A program made the translations under genes and the position numbers. From an uncultured Spirochaetaceae bacterium (lineage in GTDB: Bacteria > Spirochaetota > Spirochaetia > Treponematales > Treponemataceae), in NCBI GenBank assembly GCA_902783155.1, contig CACZPR010000007.1, positions 42,951 to 106,950 of the forward strand: a stretch of 64,000 nt of DNA. Direction: 5' to 3'. The notes under the pieces were generated by a model. That model made no database searches and was not told where the DNA came from. It worked only from the letters and a program-made list of their open reading frames with translations. Within the stretch, counting starts at the first letter, position 1; every line of letters begins with the position of its first letter. Shown here piece by piece: positions 33,714 to 41,794 of this stretch.

Positions 33714-33731
33714 GGTTTGCTTTTGGGAAAG

Positions 33732-34727
33732 TTAGCGGGCTATGCTTGAAAGCGGAATCTCGACCGAATAGTTGAGCGGAATGTTTTTTGCGTAACTTGT
33801 GTCGGGGAAGGTGAGTGCGGAGTTTAAGGAGAACGTCGGATTTTCGCCGCTCTTGTTCAAAAGCTGGATTATAAACGCACCCGCCTCGATTGTGTTCAAG
33901 GTTGCCTTCATCGGGACTGTTGATTTTTTGGATGAGACGGTCGTGTTTTTGGAGACTGGCCCAACATCCGCAATGCTTCCGGTTTTTGTGTTGATTGCGC
34001 ACTCGTTGATTTTGAAATTCCAGTCAGCCGCTCCCTCGTTTCCTACGTTCAGGTCGAATGTAAAATCAATGTCCATCGCGATTCCATCAAGAATGTCCGC
34101 AGTGAGTTTTTCGCCGGAAATGAGTTTTGTCGCAATCTGGGTGGCCTTTATGAGTCCAAGTCCGCCCTTAAGCTGATTTAGAATCTCGTTGAACGATGGC
34201 ATCTTTACTTTGAAGTTTGCGACCGAAAGTGTTGGCTTGAAAACAGGGACCTCGAAATTGGTTTTAATTGGAAGAGTCAGCGATGTTGTTCCAAGTGCCG
34301 CCATTGCCGGAATCCTGCTTGTGTCGATTGTGATTGAGCCGTCGATGTTGAACGGGAGTGTCTTTGACGAGACATAGGATTTTGCAAGGTCAAGTATTGC
34401 CGTGTATGGAACCTTGAAAGTTGCGGTGTTTGTTGTGGTGGACTGGGCGTTGAGGTTCAGTCCGTTCCTTGTTGATGCCGATGTGATTTTTTTGTTGTCA
34501 CAGTCCACGTCCATCGAAATGTTTTTGAGCGATATGGACACGCCGTAAGGATTTTTGACCGCATAGTTGCAGTTGAACGAAATGCCGTCCAAATCTACAC
34601 CGGCTATTGAAACTGATTTCACTTCGGCAGTGGGTGCCTGGACCAGTCCATCCAATGATTCGCAAGAAAAAGTTAACAACGCCAGAATCCCCGCGAAGAG
34701 ACCGGCAAACGCTGATGATTTTTTCAT
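33732..34727 (-). CDS. LEA type 2 (WHy-domain) lipoprotein
   Basis: 331 residues. Signal peptide with lipobox ending LLTFSC near residue 22. Repeated WHy/LEA14-like segments: VSIAGVDLDGISFNCNYAVKNPYGV and later KINTKTGS-like IKINECAINTK regions. LEA type 2 proteins bind or stabilise other molecules; the treponemal role is unknown. Leftward and followed upstream by another lipoprotein gene, suggesting related envelope genes. Confidence 0.78.
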   Translation of the reverse strand: MKKSSAFAGLFAGILALLTFSCESLDGLVQAPTAEVKSVSIAGVDLDGISFNCNYAVKNPYGVSISLKNISMDVDCDNKKITSASTRNGLNLNAQSTTTNTATFKVPYTAILDLAKSYVSSKTLPFNIDGSITIDTSRIPAMAALGTTSLTLPIKTNFEVPVFKPTLSVANFKVKMPSFNEILNQLKGGLGLIKATQIATKLISGEKLTADILDGIAMDIDFTFDLNVGNEGAADWNFKINECAINTKTGSIADVGPVSKNTTVSSKKSTVPMKATLNTIEAGAFIIQLLNKSGENPTFSLNSALTFPDTSYAKNIPLNYSVEIPLSSIAR

Positions 34728-34808
34728 TTAGCAGCTCCTGATTTTGTTTTTTAAGGGGAACTTAAATCCCTCTACCTATAGAATACTCCTGTTTTTTAAA
34801 AAGTCAAA

Positions 34809-35534
34809 TCACCATTGTATGCTGTATGTTTTTTCTGTGGTCAGTGTCAAAAATTCAAGCAGGGGGATGCTGAATGTCGCCTTGTTTGAATCAGCCGAGC
34901 CATTTTTGGGGACAGCGGCGTTTTTTATGCTCTTCCCCTTTGGAGGGGCAAGTGTCACGTTTATTGCCGACTGGTCAAGCTCCTTTGCTATGTTTTCACC
35001 ATAGATTGAGGCAATCAGCATTTTGTAGTCGTCCTTTGACATGGTTTCGCCAGTGAAAACCGGTGCCATGAACAGGTCGAGATAGTTTTTGGTGGACTGG
35101 GGGAGACCTCCGGCGAATGTCTTTAGATTTTTTGGGGAAATCTTTAGGGCAAGCACGTTGGAGCCGCATGAGACAAAATCTGCCGCCCTGAGAGTTCCTG
35201 TTGCGTGGGTCTGTTTGTTTGCCGCCGGAAGTGTTCCGCTCATGTCCAGCGAGTTTTCGTTTGGCGTGGAGACTTTCACGTTGGAAAAATCGGAGTCCTT
35301 CATTGATTCTCGCATTACGTCGGCGGAGAAAAAGTTGGTGGACTTGGATTTTCCCATTGATGACGAGACGGATTTTATTGTGTCGGACAGGACCTTGCCA
35401 AAACTTGTTGAAAATTCGACATCGGCCCCGCCATCTGTTTTTGCGGTGATGCTGACTTTGCTTGAACAGCTTGCCAATCCAAGGAGAACCAGCAGATAGA
35501 CAAGCGCGTAAATGTATTTTCCTGTGTGTTTCAT
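34809..35534 (-). CDS. Hypothetical lipoprotein
   Basis: 241 residues. Signal peptide with lipobox LGLASC (cysteine at residue ~23), then SSKVSITAKTDGGADVEFSTSFGK. Beta-rich and serine/lysine-rich with no named domain. Sits 80 bases upstream of the LEA-type gene on the same strand. Confidence 0.72.
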   Translation of the reverse strand: MKHTGKYIYALVYLLVLLGLASCSSKVSITAKTDGGADVEFSTSFGKVLSDTIKSVSSSMGKSKSTNFFSADVMRESMKDSDFSNVKVSTPNENSLDMSGTLPAANKQTHATGTLRAADFVSCGSNVLALKISPKNLKTFAGGLPQSTKNYLDLFMAPVFTGETMSKDDYKMLIASIYGENIAKELDQSAINVTLAPPKGKSIKNAAVPKNGSADSNKATFSIPLLEFLTLTTEKTYSIQW

Positions 35535-35564
35535 GCCTATAGAACAACCGTCGCCGGAACTTTG

Positions 35565-36263
35565 TTACATGTTGCCTGTGTCCAAATCATCCGTGGACAA
35601 AAGTTTTCCCGGTGTCGGCAGATTTGGTTCGCTGGTTTCGGCATTTGCGGGTGTTTCGGTCGGAATGTCGGCCGGAACATTGGATGGAATGGGAACTGTG
35701 GATTTTGCGACATCTTCCTTCATCTGGATTTCCTGCTCCGGTTCCGGAACTGGTGTCGGGGGGAGAAATCTTGCGTATCCGTAGAAATGCTTTCCCCAAT
35801 AGCTGTCGTTTATTGAACTTACGATTACCCCGGTGTATTTTCCGTCGCTCGCCGAGTGGAGGAAGATTCTTTCGCCATCAAGTTTGCCTTCTCCATGGTA
35901 AAGTCCAAGGTAGATTCCCACGTGAGTGATATTGTATGTGCTGCCAGATTTTACGGCAAAGAAAATCAGGTCGCCTGGCTCTCGTTCCTCCGGGCTTATG
36001 TGCTCCAGATTTTTGTACATCATGGCGGCGGTTCCGGTGATATTTTTCTCAAGGGCCTGTTTTGCGACATATCCGACAAATCCGCTGCAGTCGAGTCCAG
36101 TGGAAGGTGTTTTTCCTCCCCAAACGTATGGTGTTCCCTGCAAGGTGAGACCATAGTCAATCAACTTCTGTCTTTCGGCGGAAACCCTTGTCTCTCCAAA
36201 AAGCGACGGAGAAAAAACTGAAAAAAAGATTGCGGCGATAAAAATCTTGCGGAAATTTTTCAT
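35565..36263 (-). CDS. NlpC/P60 cell-wall hydrolase
   Basis: 232 residues. Signal peptide (IFIAAIFFSVFSPSLFG). The NlpC/P60 domain at ~40-165 has the catalytic cysteine in GLDCSGFVGYV and histidine in NITHVGIYLG; these enzymes cleave peptidoglycan stem peptides. The last ~60 residues are proline/glutamate/threonine-rich, likely disordered. ATG 36263 is preferred because GAGAGGA lies six bases upstream; an ATG at 36314 would add 17 residues before the signal peptide. Confidence 0.86.
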   Translation of the reverse strand: MKNFRKIFIAAIFFSVFSPSLFGETRVSAERQKLIDYGLTLQGTPYVWGGKTPSTGLDCSGFVGYVAKQALEKNITGTAAMMYKNLEHISPEEREPGDLIFFAVKSGSTYNITHVGIYLGLYHGEGKLDGERIFLHSASDGKYTGVIVSSINDSYWGKHFYGYARFLPPTPVPEPEQEIQMKEDVAKSTVPIPSNVPADIPTETPANAETSEPNLPTPGKLLSTDDLDTGNM

Positions 36264-36525
36264 GTCTGGTCCTCTCATAAAAAAATTGTCGGGGAAGAGC
36301 GCTGGTTTCCCCATACAAAAAATAGTATCGGCAGTTTGGGATTTAGTTTGATATTATAGGAAGAGTTCGCTGATTTTTGATTTGGCAAGGAAAGAAAAAT
36401 ATTTTTTTTAGCTAAAAGTTACAGAAAAAAGTGAAAAATGTCGGAAAAATTTGAGAAATTCAAAAAAAATTATGGAAAAAAGTGAAAAAATCACTGTCAA
36501 ATTCCGTAAAAAGAGGTCAAAAGTA

Positions 36526-36553
36526 TTGACTTGTTGGAAAAGTGTGATATTAT
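36526..36553 (+). promoter_or_regulatory. Promoter of the sugar-binding protein gene
   Basis: TTGACT (36526-36531), 16 bases, TATTAT (36548-36553), about 75 bases before the ATG at 36628, which has AGGAGG. Strong match and fitting for the highly biased codon use downstream. Confidence 0.6.
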
Positions 36554-36627
36554 TTGGGTATGTGTTTCCTATAACACTACTTAATTTTAGAAAAAATCAT
36601 ACATGCCAAAAACAGGAGGTAATTTGT

Positions 36628-37971
36628 ATGAAAAAAATGTTGGTAGCAGGTTTTGCTGCTGTTGTTGCAGCATCATGCTTGTTTGTTGGTTGTCAGAAGA
36701 ATGATAAGGCTCCAGCTGCTGGTGACAAGAAAGAAGTTGCTGCAGAGGGAAAGGTTCTGAACATTTATGTTTGGAATGAAGAGTTCCAGACCCGTGTTAA
36801 GAAGTACTATCCAGGATACAACGAAGCCAATGACACAATCGGCGACGTAAAGGTAAACTGGGTTATTACTCCTAACCAGGGCAACGCCTATCAGGACAAG
36901 TTGGACGAAGTTCTTGCTCAGCAGGCTTCAGCAAAGGCAGATGACAAGGTTGATATCTTCCTTGTAGAGGCTGACTATGCTCTCAAGTACACAGACACAC
37001 CTTATGCTCTCGATGTAAAGGCTGACCTCGGATTTACAGATGCTGACCTCTCAAAGCAGTATCAGTATACAAAGGACATCATGACAGCCGGTGGAAAGCT
37101 CAAGGGTCTTACATGGCAGGCATGTCCAGCTGGTGTTATCTATCGCCGCTCAATCGCAAAGGACCTCTTCGGAACAGACGATCCAGATGCAGTTCAGGCA
37201 AAGATTTCTAACTGGGCAGACTTCGACAAGGTTGCTGCTGATGCAAAGGCAAAGGGCTACTTCATGGTTTCTGGTCCAGATGATGACTACCGCGTATTCT
37301 CTGACAACGTGAAGTCTCCATGGGTTGTTAACGGAAAGATCAACGTTGATGATTCAATCCGCGAGTGGGTTGCTCAGCAGAAGATTTACACAGACAAGGG
37401 CTACAACAACAAGGCTTCCCTCTGGTCACAGGAGCAGTGGGACGGTGCAAAGAAGGACGGAAAAGTATTCTGCTACTTCGGACCGGCTTGGTTCATCGAC
37501 TTCTCTCTCGCTCCACAGGTTGGAGATGCTGAGACTGGATCTTATGGCGACTGGGCATTCTGCAAAGGACCACAGGGCTACTCATGGGGTGGAACTTGGA
37601 TCTGCGCAGCTGCTGGAACAGACAACAAGACTCTTGTTAAGGACATCCTTGCCAAGTTGACAACTGATGACACCATCATGACTCGCATCGCAAAGGAAGA
37701 GGGTGACTTCACAAACAACGAGAAGGCTATGGAAGCAGTTGCTAACAGCGACTATGGTAACCCATTCCTTGGTGGACAGAACCACATCAGCTTCTTCCTG
37801 AAGTCTGCAAAGTCTATCGACAAGTCAACAATCTCTCCATACGATCAGGGTATGAACGAGGAGCTTCAGGCTGCTATGCACGACTACTTCAACGGAAAGG
37901 TTGATGAAGCCACAGCATGGGAGAACTTCTACACAGCAATCAAGGAAAAGTATCCTAACCTGACTAGATAA
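36628..37971 (+). CDS. Sugar ABC transporter substrate-binding lipoprotein
   Basis: 447 residues. The signal sequence ends in a relaxed lipobox SCLFVGC (cysteine near residue 21). The mature protein is an extracellular solute-binding protein family 1 type: LNIYVWNEEFQTR, LVEADYALKYTDT, GLTWQACPAGVIYRRSIAKDLFG, WGGTWICAAAG. It captures an oligosaccharide in the periplasm for the permeases encoded downstream. Codon use is strongly biased (GCT, AAG, GTT), indicating high expression. ATG 36628 is fixed by AGGAGG at 36614-36619. Confidence 0.9.
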   Translation: MKKMLVAGFAAVVAASCLFVGCQKNDKAPAAGDKKEVAAEGKVLNIYVWNEEFQTRVKKYYPGYNEANDTIGDVKVNWVITPNQGNAYQDKLDEVLAQQASAKADDKVDIFLVEADYALKYTDTPYALDVKADLGFTDADLSKQYQYTKDIMTAGGKLKGLTWQACPAGVIYRRSIAKDLFGTDDPDAVQAKISNWADFDKVAADAKAKGYFMVSGPDDDYRVFSDNVKSPWVVNGKINVDDSIREWVAQQKIYTDKGYNNKASLWSQEQWDGAKKDGKVFCYFGPAWFIDFSLAPQVGDAETGSYGDWAFCKGPQGYSWGGTWICAAAGTDNKTLVKDILAKLTTDDTIMTRIAKEEGDFTNNEKAMEAVANSDYGNPFLGGQNHISFFLKSAKSIDKSTISPYDQGMNEELQAAMHDYFNGKVDEATAWENFYTAIKEKYPNLTR

Positions 37972-37990
37972 TTAGCCAATGCTTTTTAAG

Positions 37991-38016
37991 CACCCGTGGT
38001 TCGCCATGGGTGTTTT
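37991..38016 (+). terminator. UUCG-capped hairpin after the binding-protein gene
   Basis: CACCCGTGG (37991-37999), loop TTCG, CCATGGGTG (38004-38012), then TTTT. A very stable tetraloop hairpin; may stabilise the binding-protein mRNA or end part of transcription. Confidence 0.7.
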
Positions 38017-38026
38017 GGGCAAACAA

Positions 38027-38066
38027 AACAGCAGACAAAAAATACTTGCGTCTGCTGTTTTTTTTT
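38027..38066 (+). terminator. Rho-independent terminator before the permease genes
   Basis: Perfect 10-base arms AACAGCAGAC (38027-38036) and GTCTGCTGTT (38050-38059) followed by at least seven T. A textbook terminator separating the binding protein from the permeases. Confidence 0.85.
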
Positions 38067-38137
38067 CAGAATTTCCATTATTTCGGATAAAAAAACCGTT
38101 ATCTAGGAAAATTTCTAATTAAAAACACGAGGATTGT

Positions 38138-39598
38138 ATGTCGGAAAAAACAATAGCAAAATCTAAGAAAAAACATACAGTGCAATATGACAGGTGGGGA
38201 TACTTCTTTATTGCACCTTTCTTCCTTATTTATCTGGTTTTCTCTCTCATTCCGCTTGTAATGACATTTGTCAACACCTTTGTTGAACAGTACAATGTTG
38301 GTCTTGAGGTTGAGGGACCAAATTTCAAGGTTCCAACTTATTTCCAGGGACAGGAAAAATTTTATACATCTGATATAGAGGGTGTCCAGAATGCGTTGAA
38401 TTCTCTCTCTGTTTCGGGAAATGTTGATGAGCAGACGGTTGCGACAGTAAGAAAAACAATTCTTAGCACCGCAAGCCTCATGGACACATCAAACGTGAAT
38501 TTCAACTCCTCCTTTGACAAAATGGCCAAGGCGTATCTGGGCAAATCTCCAAAAGAGCTTACCGATGCGACAAAGGCATTCGTCGCAAACGAGGAATGGG
38601 GTTTAAGCGAAAAATATGGAAAGAACTATGACAGGGTTGTTTCAAATCTGGACAAACTTGCGTCAGAGGCGACCGTATCCGCTGTTGACGAGGCATTTAC
38701 CGCAAAGGTGAAGAACAGTCTCGCAGACATCTCCGGTGTGCCGACCAGATTTATGAAAGCCTTCAACAAGCTGGCAAAGTCTTCCATGGGCAAATCTGCC
38801 GAGTCCTTTGTCAAGAGCGCAAGTGATTTGGTCGGAAAGAAGGAATGGGCGTTGGCAAAGAACTTTAGAACGGTTTTTGAGAGCGACATCCTCAAGTACG
38901 GTTGGAACACAATCGTCATGTGGATTATGGGATTCATCCCCCAGATTGTAATCTCTCTGGTTCTTTCTGTATGGTTCACCAACACCGAGCTTAAGCTCAA
39001 GTTCCAGCAGTTCTTCAAGACCGTTATCTACATGCCGAACCTTATCATGGCATCAGCTTTCTCAATGTTGTTCTTCACATTGTTCTCCGATGCCGGTCCA
39101 ATCAACAGCATCTTCATAAAGCTGGGATGGATGGATGCAGAAAATCCGCTCCGCTATATGCAGCACACTGGTTGGACAAGAACATTGGTTGCGGCCATGA
39201 ACTTCCTTATGTGGTACGGAAACACAACCATCCTCTTGATGGCGGGTATCATGGGAATCGATGAAAGTCTGTTCGAGGCTGCCCGTATTGACGGTGCTTC
39301 CCCAACACAGGTCTTCTTCAAGGTGACAATGCCGCTCTTGATGCCAATCTTCATCTACGTGTTCATCACGTCAATGATTGGTGGTATCCAGATGTTCGAT
39401 GTTCCTCAGATTTTGTCAAACGGCGCGGGTACTCCAAACCGTACTACAATGACGTTGATTATGTACCTGAACAAAAACCTGTCCAGCAAGAACTATGGTG
39501 TTTCCGGTGCAATTTCTGTTATTCTGTTTGCTGTGACCGGCATACTCAGCTCTATCGTCTACAAGTCAAACATGAAGCAGTATCAGGGAAGGAGGTAA
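38138..39598 (+). CDS. Sugar ABC transporter permease (MalF-like) with large insert
   Basis: 486 residues. After a first span (residues ~24-48) a ~210-residue charged, probably periplasmic insert precedes the other five spans. The cytoplasmic EAA loop reads EAARIDGASPTQVFFKVTMPLLMP near residue 395, here with EAARIDGAS as the core. The insert resembles in place the P2 loop of MalF but is rich in KxLAD/KxS helices and not recognisably related. Works with the 39605-40468 permease and an ATPase encoded elsewhere. Confidence 0.88.
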   Translation: MSEKTIAKSKKKHTVQYDRWGYFFIAPFFLIYLVFSLIPLVMTFVNTFVEQYNVGLEVEGPNFKVPTYFQGQEKFYTSDIEGVQNALNSLSVSGNVDEQTVATVRKTILSTASLMDTSNVNFNSSFDKMAKAYLGKSPKELTDATKAFVANEEWGLSEKYGKNYDRVVSNLDKLASEATVSAVDEAFTAKVKNSLADISGVPTRFMKAFNKLAKSSMGKSAESFVKSASDLVGKKEWALAKNFRTVFESDILKYGWNTIVMWIMGFIPQIVISLVLSVWFTNTELKLKFQQFFKTVIYMPNLIMASAFSMLFFTLFSDAGPINSIFIKLGWMDAENPLRYMQHTGWTRTLVAAMNFLMWYGNTTILLMAGIMGIDESLFEAARIDGASPTQVFFKVTMPLLMPIFIYVFITSMIGGIQMFDVPQILSNGAGTPNRTTMTLIMYLNKNLSSKNYGVSGAISVILFAVTGILSSIVYKSNMKQYQGRR

Positions 39599-39604
39599 TA
39601 AATA

Positions 39605-40468
39605 ATGGACAACGTTGGTTACAAAAGTCAGGCCGCCAGCCTTACCATAAGAAGAACTCTGTGCTACATTGTTCTGGTCATTCTGGCGTTTTTATCACTC
39701 TTTCCTTTCTTCATCCTGATTGTCAACGCTACGCGTTCGCACGTTCAGATTCAGAATGGATTTTCCGCTCTGCCGGGAGCTTTCTTTGGAAAGAACATAG
39801 TTAACCTGTTCAGCAACAAGAACATTCCAATTCTTCAGGCGCTGTTCAACTCTGTCTATGTTTCTCTTATGACGGCAGTGCTTACAACATACTTCTCTTC
39901 CATGACAGCCTATGGTATCTATATGTACCGCTTCAAGGGAAGAAAGGGTGCGTTCACATTCATCATGGCGGTTATGATGGTTCCGACCCAGGTTTCAACA
40001 CTTGGTTTCATCAAACTCCTCACAACCCTGCACATGATGGACAACCTGGTTTCGCTCTATGTTCCAGCAATTGCGGCTCCAATCGTCTTCTTCTATATCT
40101 ATCAGGCTATGGAATCAACACTTCCGTACTCTATAGTTGAGGCGGCCCGCGTTGACGGATGCAACGAGTTCAGGACGTTCAATACAATCGTAATTCCAAT
40201 GATGAAGCCATCCATTGCTGTTCAGGCAATCTTTAGCTTCGTAAGTTCTTGGAACAACTTCTTCGTTCCTGCTTTGGTCGTCAGTTCAAAGGAGAAAAAG
40301 ACAATTCCAATCTTGATTGCCCAGCTCCGTTCTGCCGATTACTCAAAGTTCGATCTTGGACAGGTCTACATGCAGATTTGTATTGCAATCGTTCCGTTGA
40401 TTATCGTTTACCTTTTCCTTTCCAGAAACATCGTTTCCGGTGCAACAGCTGGTGGTGTAAAGGAGTAA
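39605..40468 (+). CDS. Sugar ABC transporter permease (MalG-like)
   Basis: 287 residues, six predicted spans. The EAA loop reads VEAARVDGCNEFRTFNTIVIP near residues 178-198. Second permease of the carbohydrate uptake CUT1-type importer, six bases after the first. No ATPase gene is present nearby; CUT1 systems often share one ATPase encoded elsewhere. Confidence 0.92.
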   Translation: MDNVGYKSQAASLTIRRTLCYIVLVILAFLSLFPFFILIVNATRSHVQIQNGFSALPGAFFGKNIVNLFSNKNIPILQALFNSVYVSLMTAVLTTYFSSMTAYGIYMYRFKGRKGAFTFIMAVMMVPTQVSTLGFIKLLTTLHMMDNLVSLYVPAIAAPIVFFYIYQAMESTLPYSIVEAARVDGCNEFRTFNTIVIPMMKPSIAVQAIFSFVSSWNNFFVPALVVSSKEKKTIPILIAQLRSADYSKFDLGQVYMQICIAIVPLIIVYLFLSRNIVSGATAGGVKE

Positions 40469-40520
40469 AAATTAAAGGCGTTCTTAGTTTTTGCTGCGAA
40501 CTATACAATCCTTAATTTTC

Positions 40521-40553
40521 CGTCCCTCGATTTTTCGGGGGGCGTTTTTTTTT
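40521..40553 (+). terminator. Terminator after the permease genes
   Basis: CGTCCCTCG pairs with CGGGGGGCG (two G-T) and is followed by nine T (40545-40553). Confidence 0.75.
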
Positions 40554-40715
40554 ATGAATTTTTTAAAATTTTTTGTTTGCAAAATCAAAAATATCATGTT
40601 AAAATTAAATTAAAGAATGTGGGTACTGTCGGGATTTTTGTCGCTTGGTTTGCGTCGCACACGGAGGGACTAAAAAAAAGATTTCGATGGCCACAAAAAA
40701 ACAGGAGAAGAAAAA

Positions 40716-40991
40716 ATGGAAATTGCTGCATTGGTATGTGGTATTTGTTCTCTCGTAGGATGTTGGATTCCTAGCATGGGATGGATTGGTTCTATCTGTG
40801 GTGTAGTCGCTATCGTTCTCGGTGCGATTTCAATCAAGAAGGACCTGCCAAAGAAGAAGCTGGGAAAAATCGGTATGATTCTTGGTATCATCGGTTTGGC
40901 TCTGGGTATCATCATGACAATCGTAGTTGTGGCCTGCACAGCTGCCCTTGTTAATGCTGGTGGACAAGCTTTGTTGGAAGCATTTAACTAA
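40716..40991 (+). CDS. DUF4190-like small membrane protein
   Basis: 91 residues. Two hydrophobic spans separated by a basic loop (ISIKKDLPKKKLGK), preceded by LVCGICSLVGCWIP. Glycine-rich GILGIIGLALGII-type second span. Matches the DUF4190 pattern; function unknown. GGAGAAG precedes the ATG. Four hairpins follow it. Confidence 0.75.
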   Translation: MEIAALVCGICSLVGCWIPSMGWIGSICGVVAIVLGAISIKKDLPKKKLGKIGMILGIIGLALGIIMTIVVVACTAALVNAGGQALLEAFN

Positions 40992-40997
40992 TGGGAA

Positions 40998-41023
40998 CCT
41001 CGAAAAACTTCAGTTTTTCGAGG
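40998..41023 (+). terminator. Hairpin 1 after DUF4190 gene
   Basis: Perfect arms CCTCGAAAAAC (40998-41008) and GTTTTTCGAGG (41013-41023), loop TTCA. It begins seven bases after the stop. Confidence 0.65.
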
Positions 41024-41041
41024 TAACTTTGAAAATGCGAT

Positions 41042-41073
41042 GTTTAAAAGCCCGCAATTTCGGGCTTTTAAAC
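41042..41073. other. Hairpin 2, 13-bp perfect stem
   Basis: GTTTAAAAGCCCG (41042-41054) and CGGGCTTTTAAAC (41061-41073) with a six-base loop. The 3' arm includes GCTTTT, giving terminator-like character. Confidence 0.65.
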
Positions 41074-41078
41074 TCGAC

Positions 41079-41112
41079 GGCAACCTCAATATAATAGTTT
41101 TTAGAGGTTGCC
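41079..41112. other. Hairpin 3
   Basis: Perfect nine-base arms GGCAACCTC (41079-41087) and GAGGTTGCC (41104-41112) around an AT-rich 16-base loop. Confidence 0.6.
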
Positions 41113-41137
41113 TAATAATAGCTTCATCCATTAGTAT

Positions 41138-41184
41138 AAGGATCCGAACTGGTGATAGTATCACTTGTTGGGGTCCTTTTTTTT
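41138..41184 (+). terminator. Hairpin 4, rho-independent terminator
   Basis: AAGGATCC (41138-41145) pairs with GGGTCCTT (41171-41178, one G-T); an inner stem GTGAT/ATCAC (41152-41164) sits inside. Followed by a run of T to 41184. The only one of the four with a full T-tract. Confidence 0.7.
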
Positions 41185-41298
41185 GTCCAATGTGTTTAGG
41201 CAAAATTCTGCGACCATATTTCAGAAAAAATTCAACAAATTTTGAAATTCGTCCGATAGAATTTCTGAAGGTTGGATGTTCCAGCCTAGGAGGTGCCT

Positions 41299-41688
41299 AT
41301 GTATGCAAAGGATATTACATTGAACGCATCAACCTATAACACGGTTTTTTCATCCGCATCAGGAAGCCTGCATGTCCCGGTAAAGAACTCTGTTGCCCTG
41401 TACACACAGTTTGAGCACGTGAAGGGAACACCGGCAGAAAAGGGTGAGGTTGGAGTGTCTGTAAACAGAATCCGTTTGCTGAACACTTTGATTGATAAGC
41501 TGGTTTCCATGAAAAAGACTGTGCCGGAGCCGGAGGCTGTGAATGTTTCCGACAACTTTAGCCTGGACAGCATGATTTATACTTATCAAAAGCAGATTAA
41601 AACTTCTTTTGCCGCCTCAGGGCCTGCAACTTATGGTCTGGCGGGATTAATGCCTGAACCGGGTGCTGTGTTTGATATTTCGGCATGA
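41299..41688 (+). CDS. Conserved-looking hypothetical protein
   Basis: 129 residues, no signal peptide or span. Begins MYAKDITLNASTYNTVFSS and ends rich in proline and small residues (GLAGLMPEPGAVFDISA). No family recognised. AGGAGG lies five bases before ATG 41299, giving firm support that it is translated; a GTG two codons earlier is unlikely. Confidence 0.65.
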   Translation: MYAKDITLNASTYNTVFSSASGSLHVPVKNSVALYTQFEHVKGTPAEKGEVGVSVNRIRLLNTLIDKLVSMKKTVPEPEAVNVSDNFSLDSMIYTYQKQIKTSFAASGPATYGLAGLMPEPGAVFDISA

Positions 41689-41794
41689 TATTGGGATGTG
41701 TTCGCATTTAAGGAGCCACTGGTTAGTAAAATCGGTGGTTCTTTAATTTTGTGGACTGATTCAAAAAAATCAGTTTCGTCGCAGGATTTAGCTT

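Noticed and set aside
35089..35499. Rightward 136-codon frame opposite the 34809-35534 lipoprotein
   Set aside because: The minus-strand gene has a signal peptide and lipobox; the opposite frame has neither start signal nor domain.
40687..40758. 23-codon lysine-rich frame overlapping the DUF4190 start
   Set aside because: Short, overlaps a gene with a better ribosome-binding site, and has no independent support.
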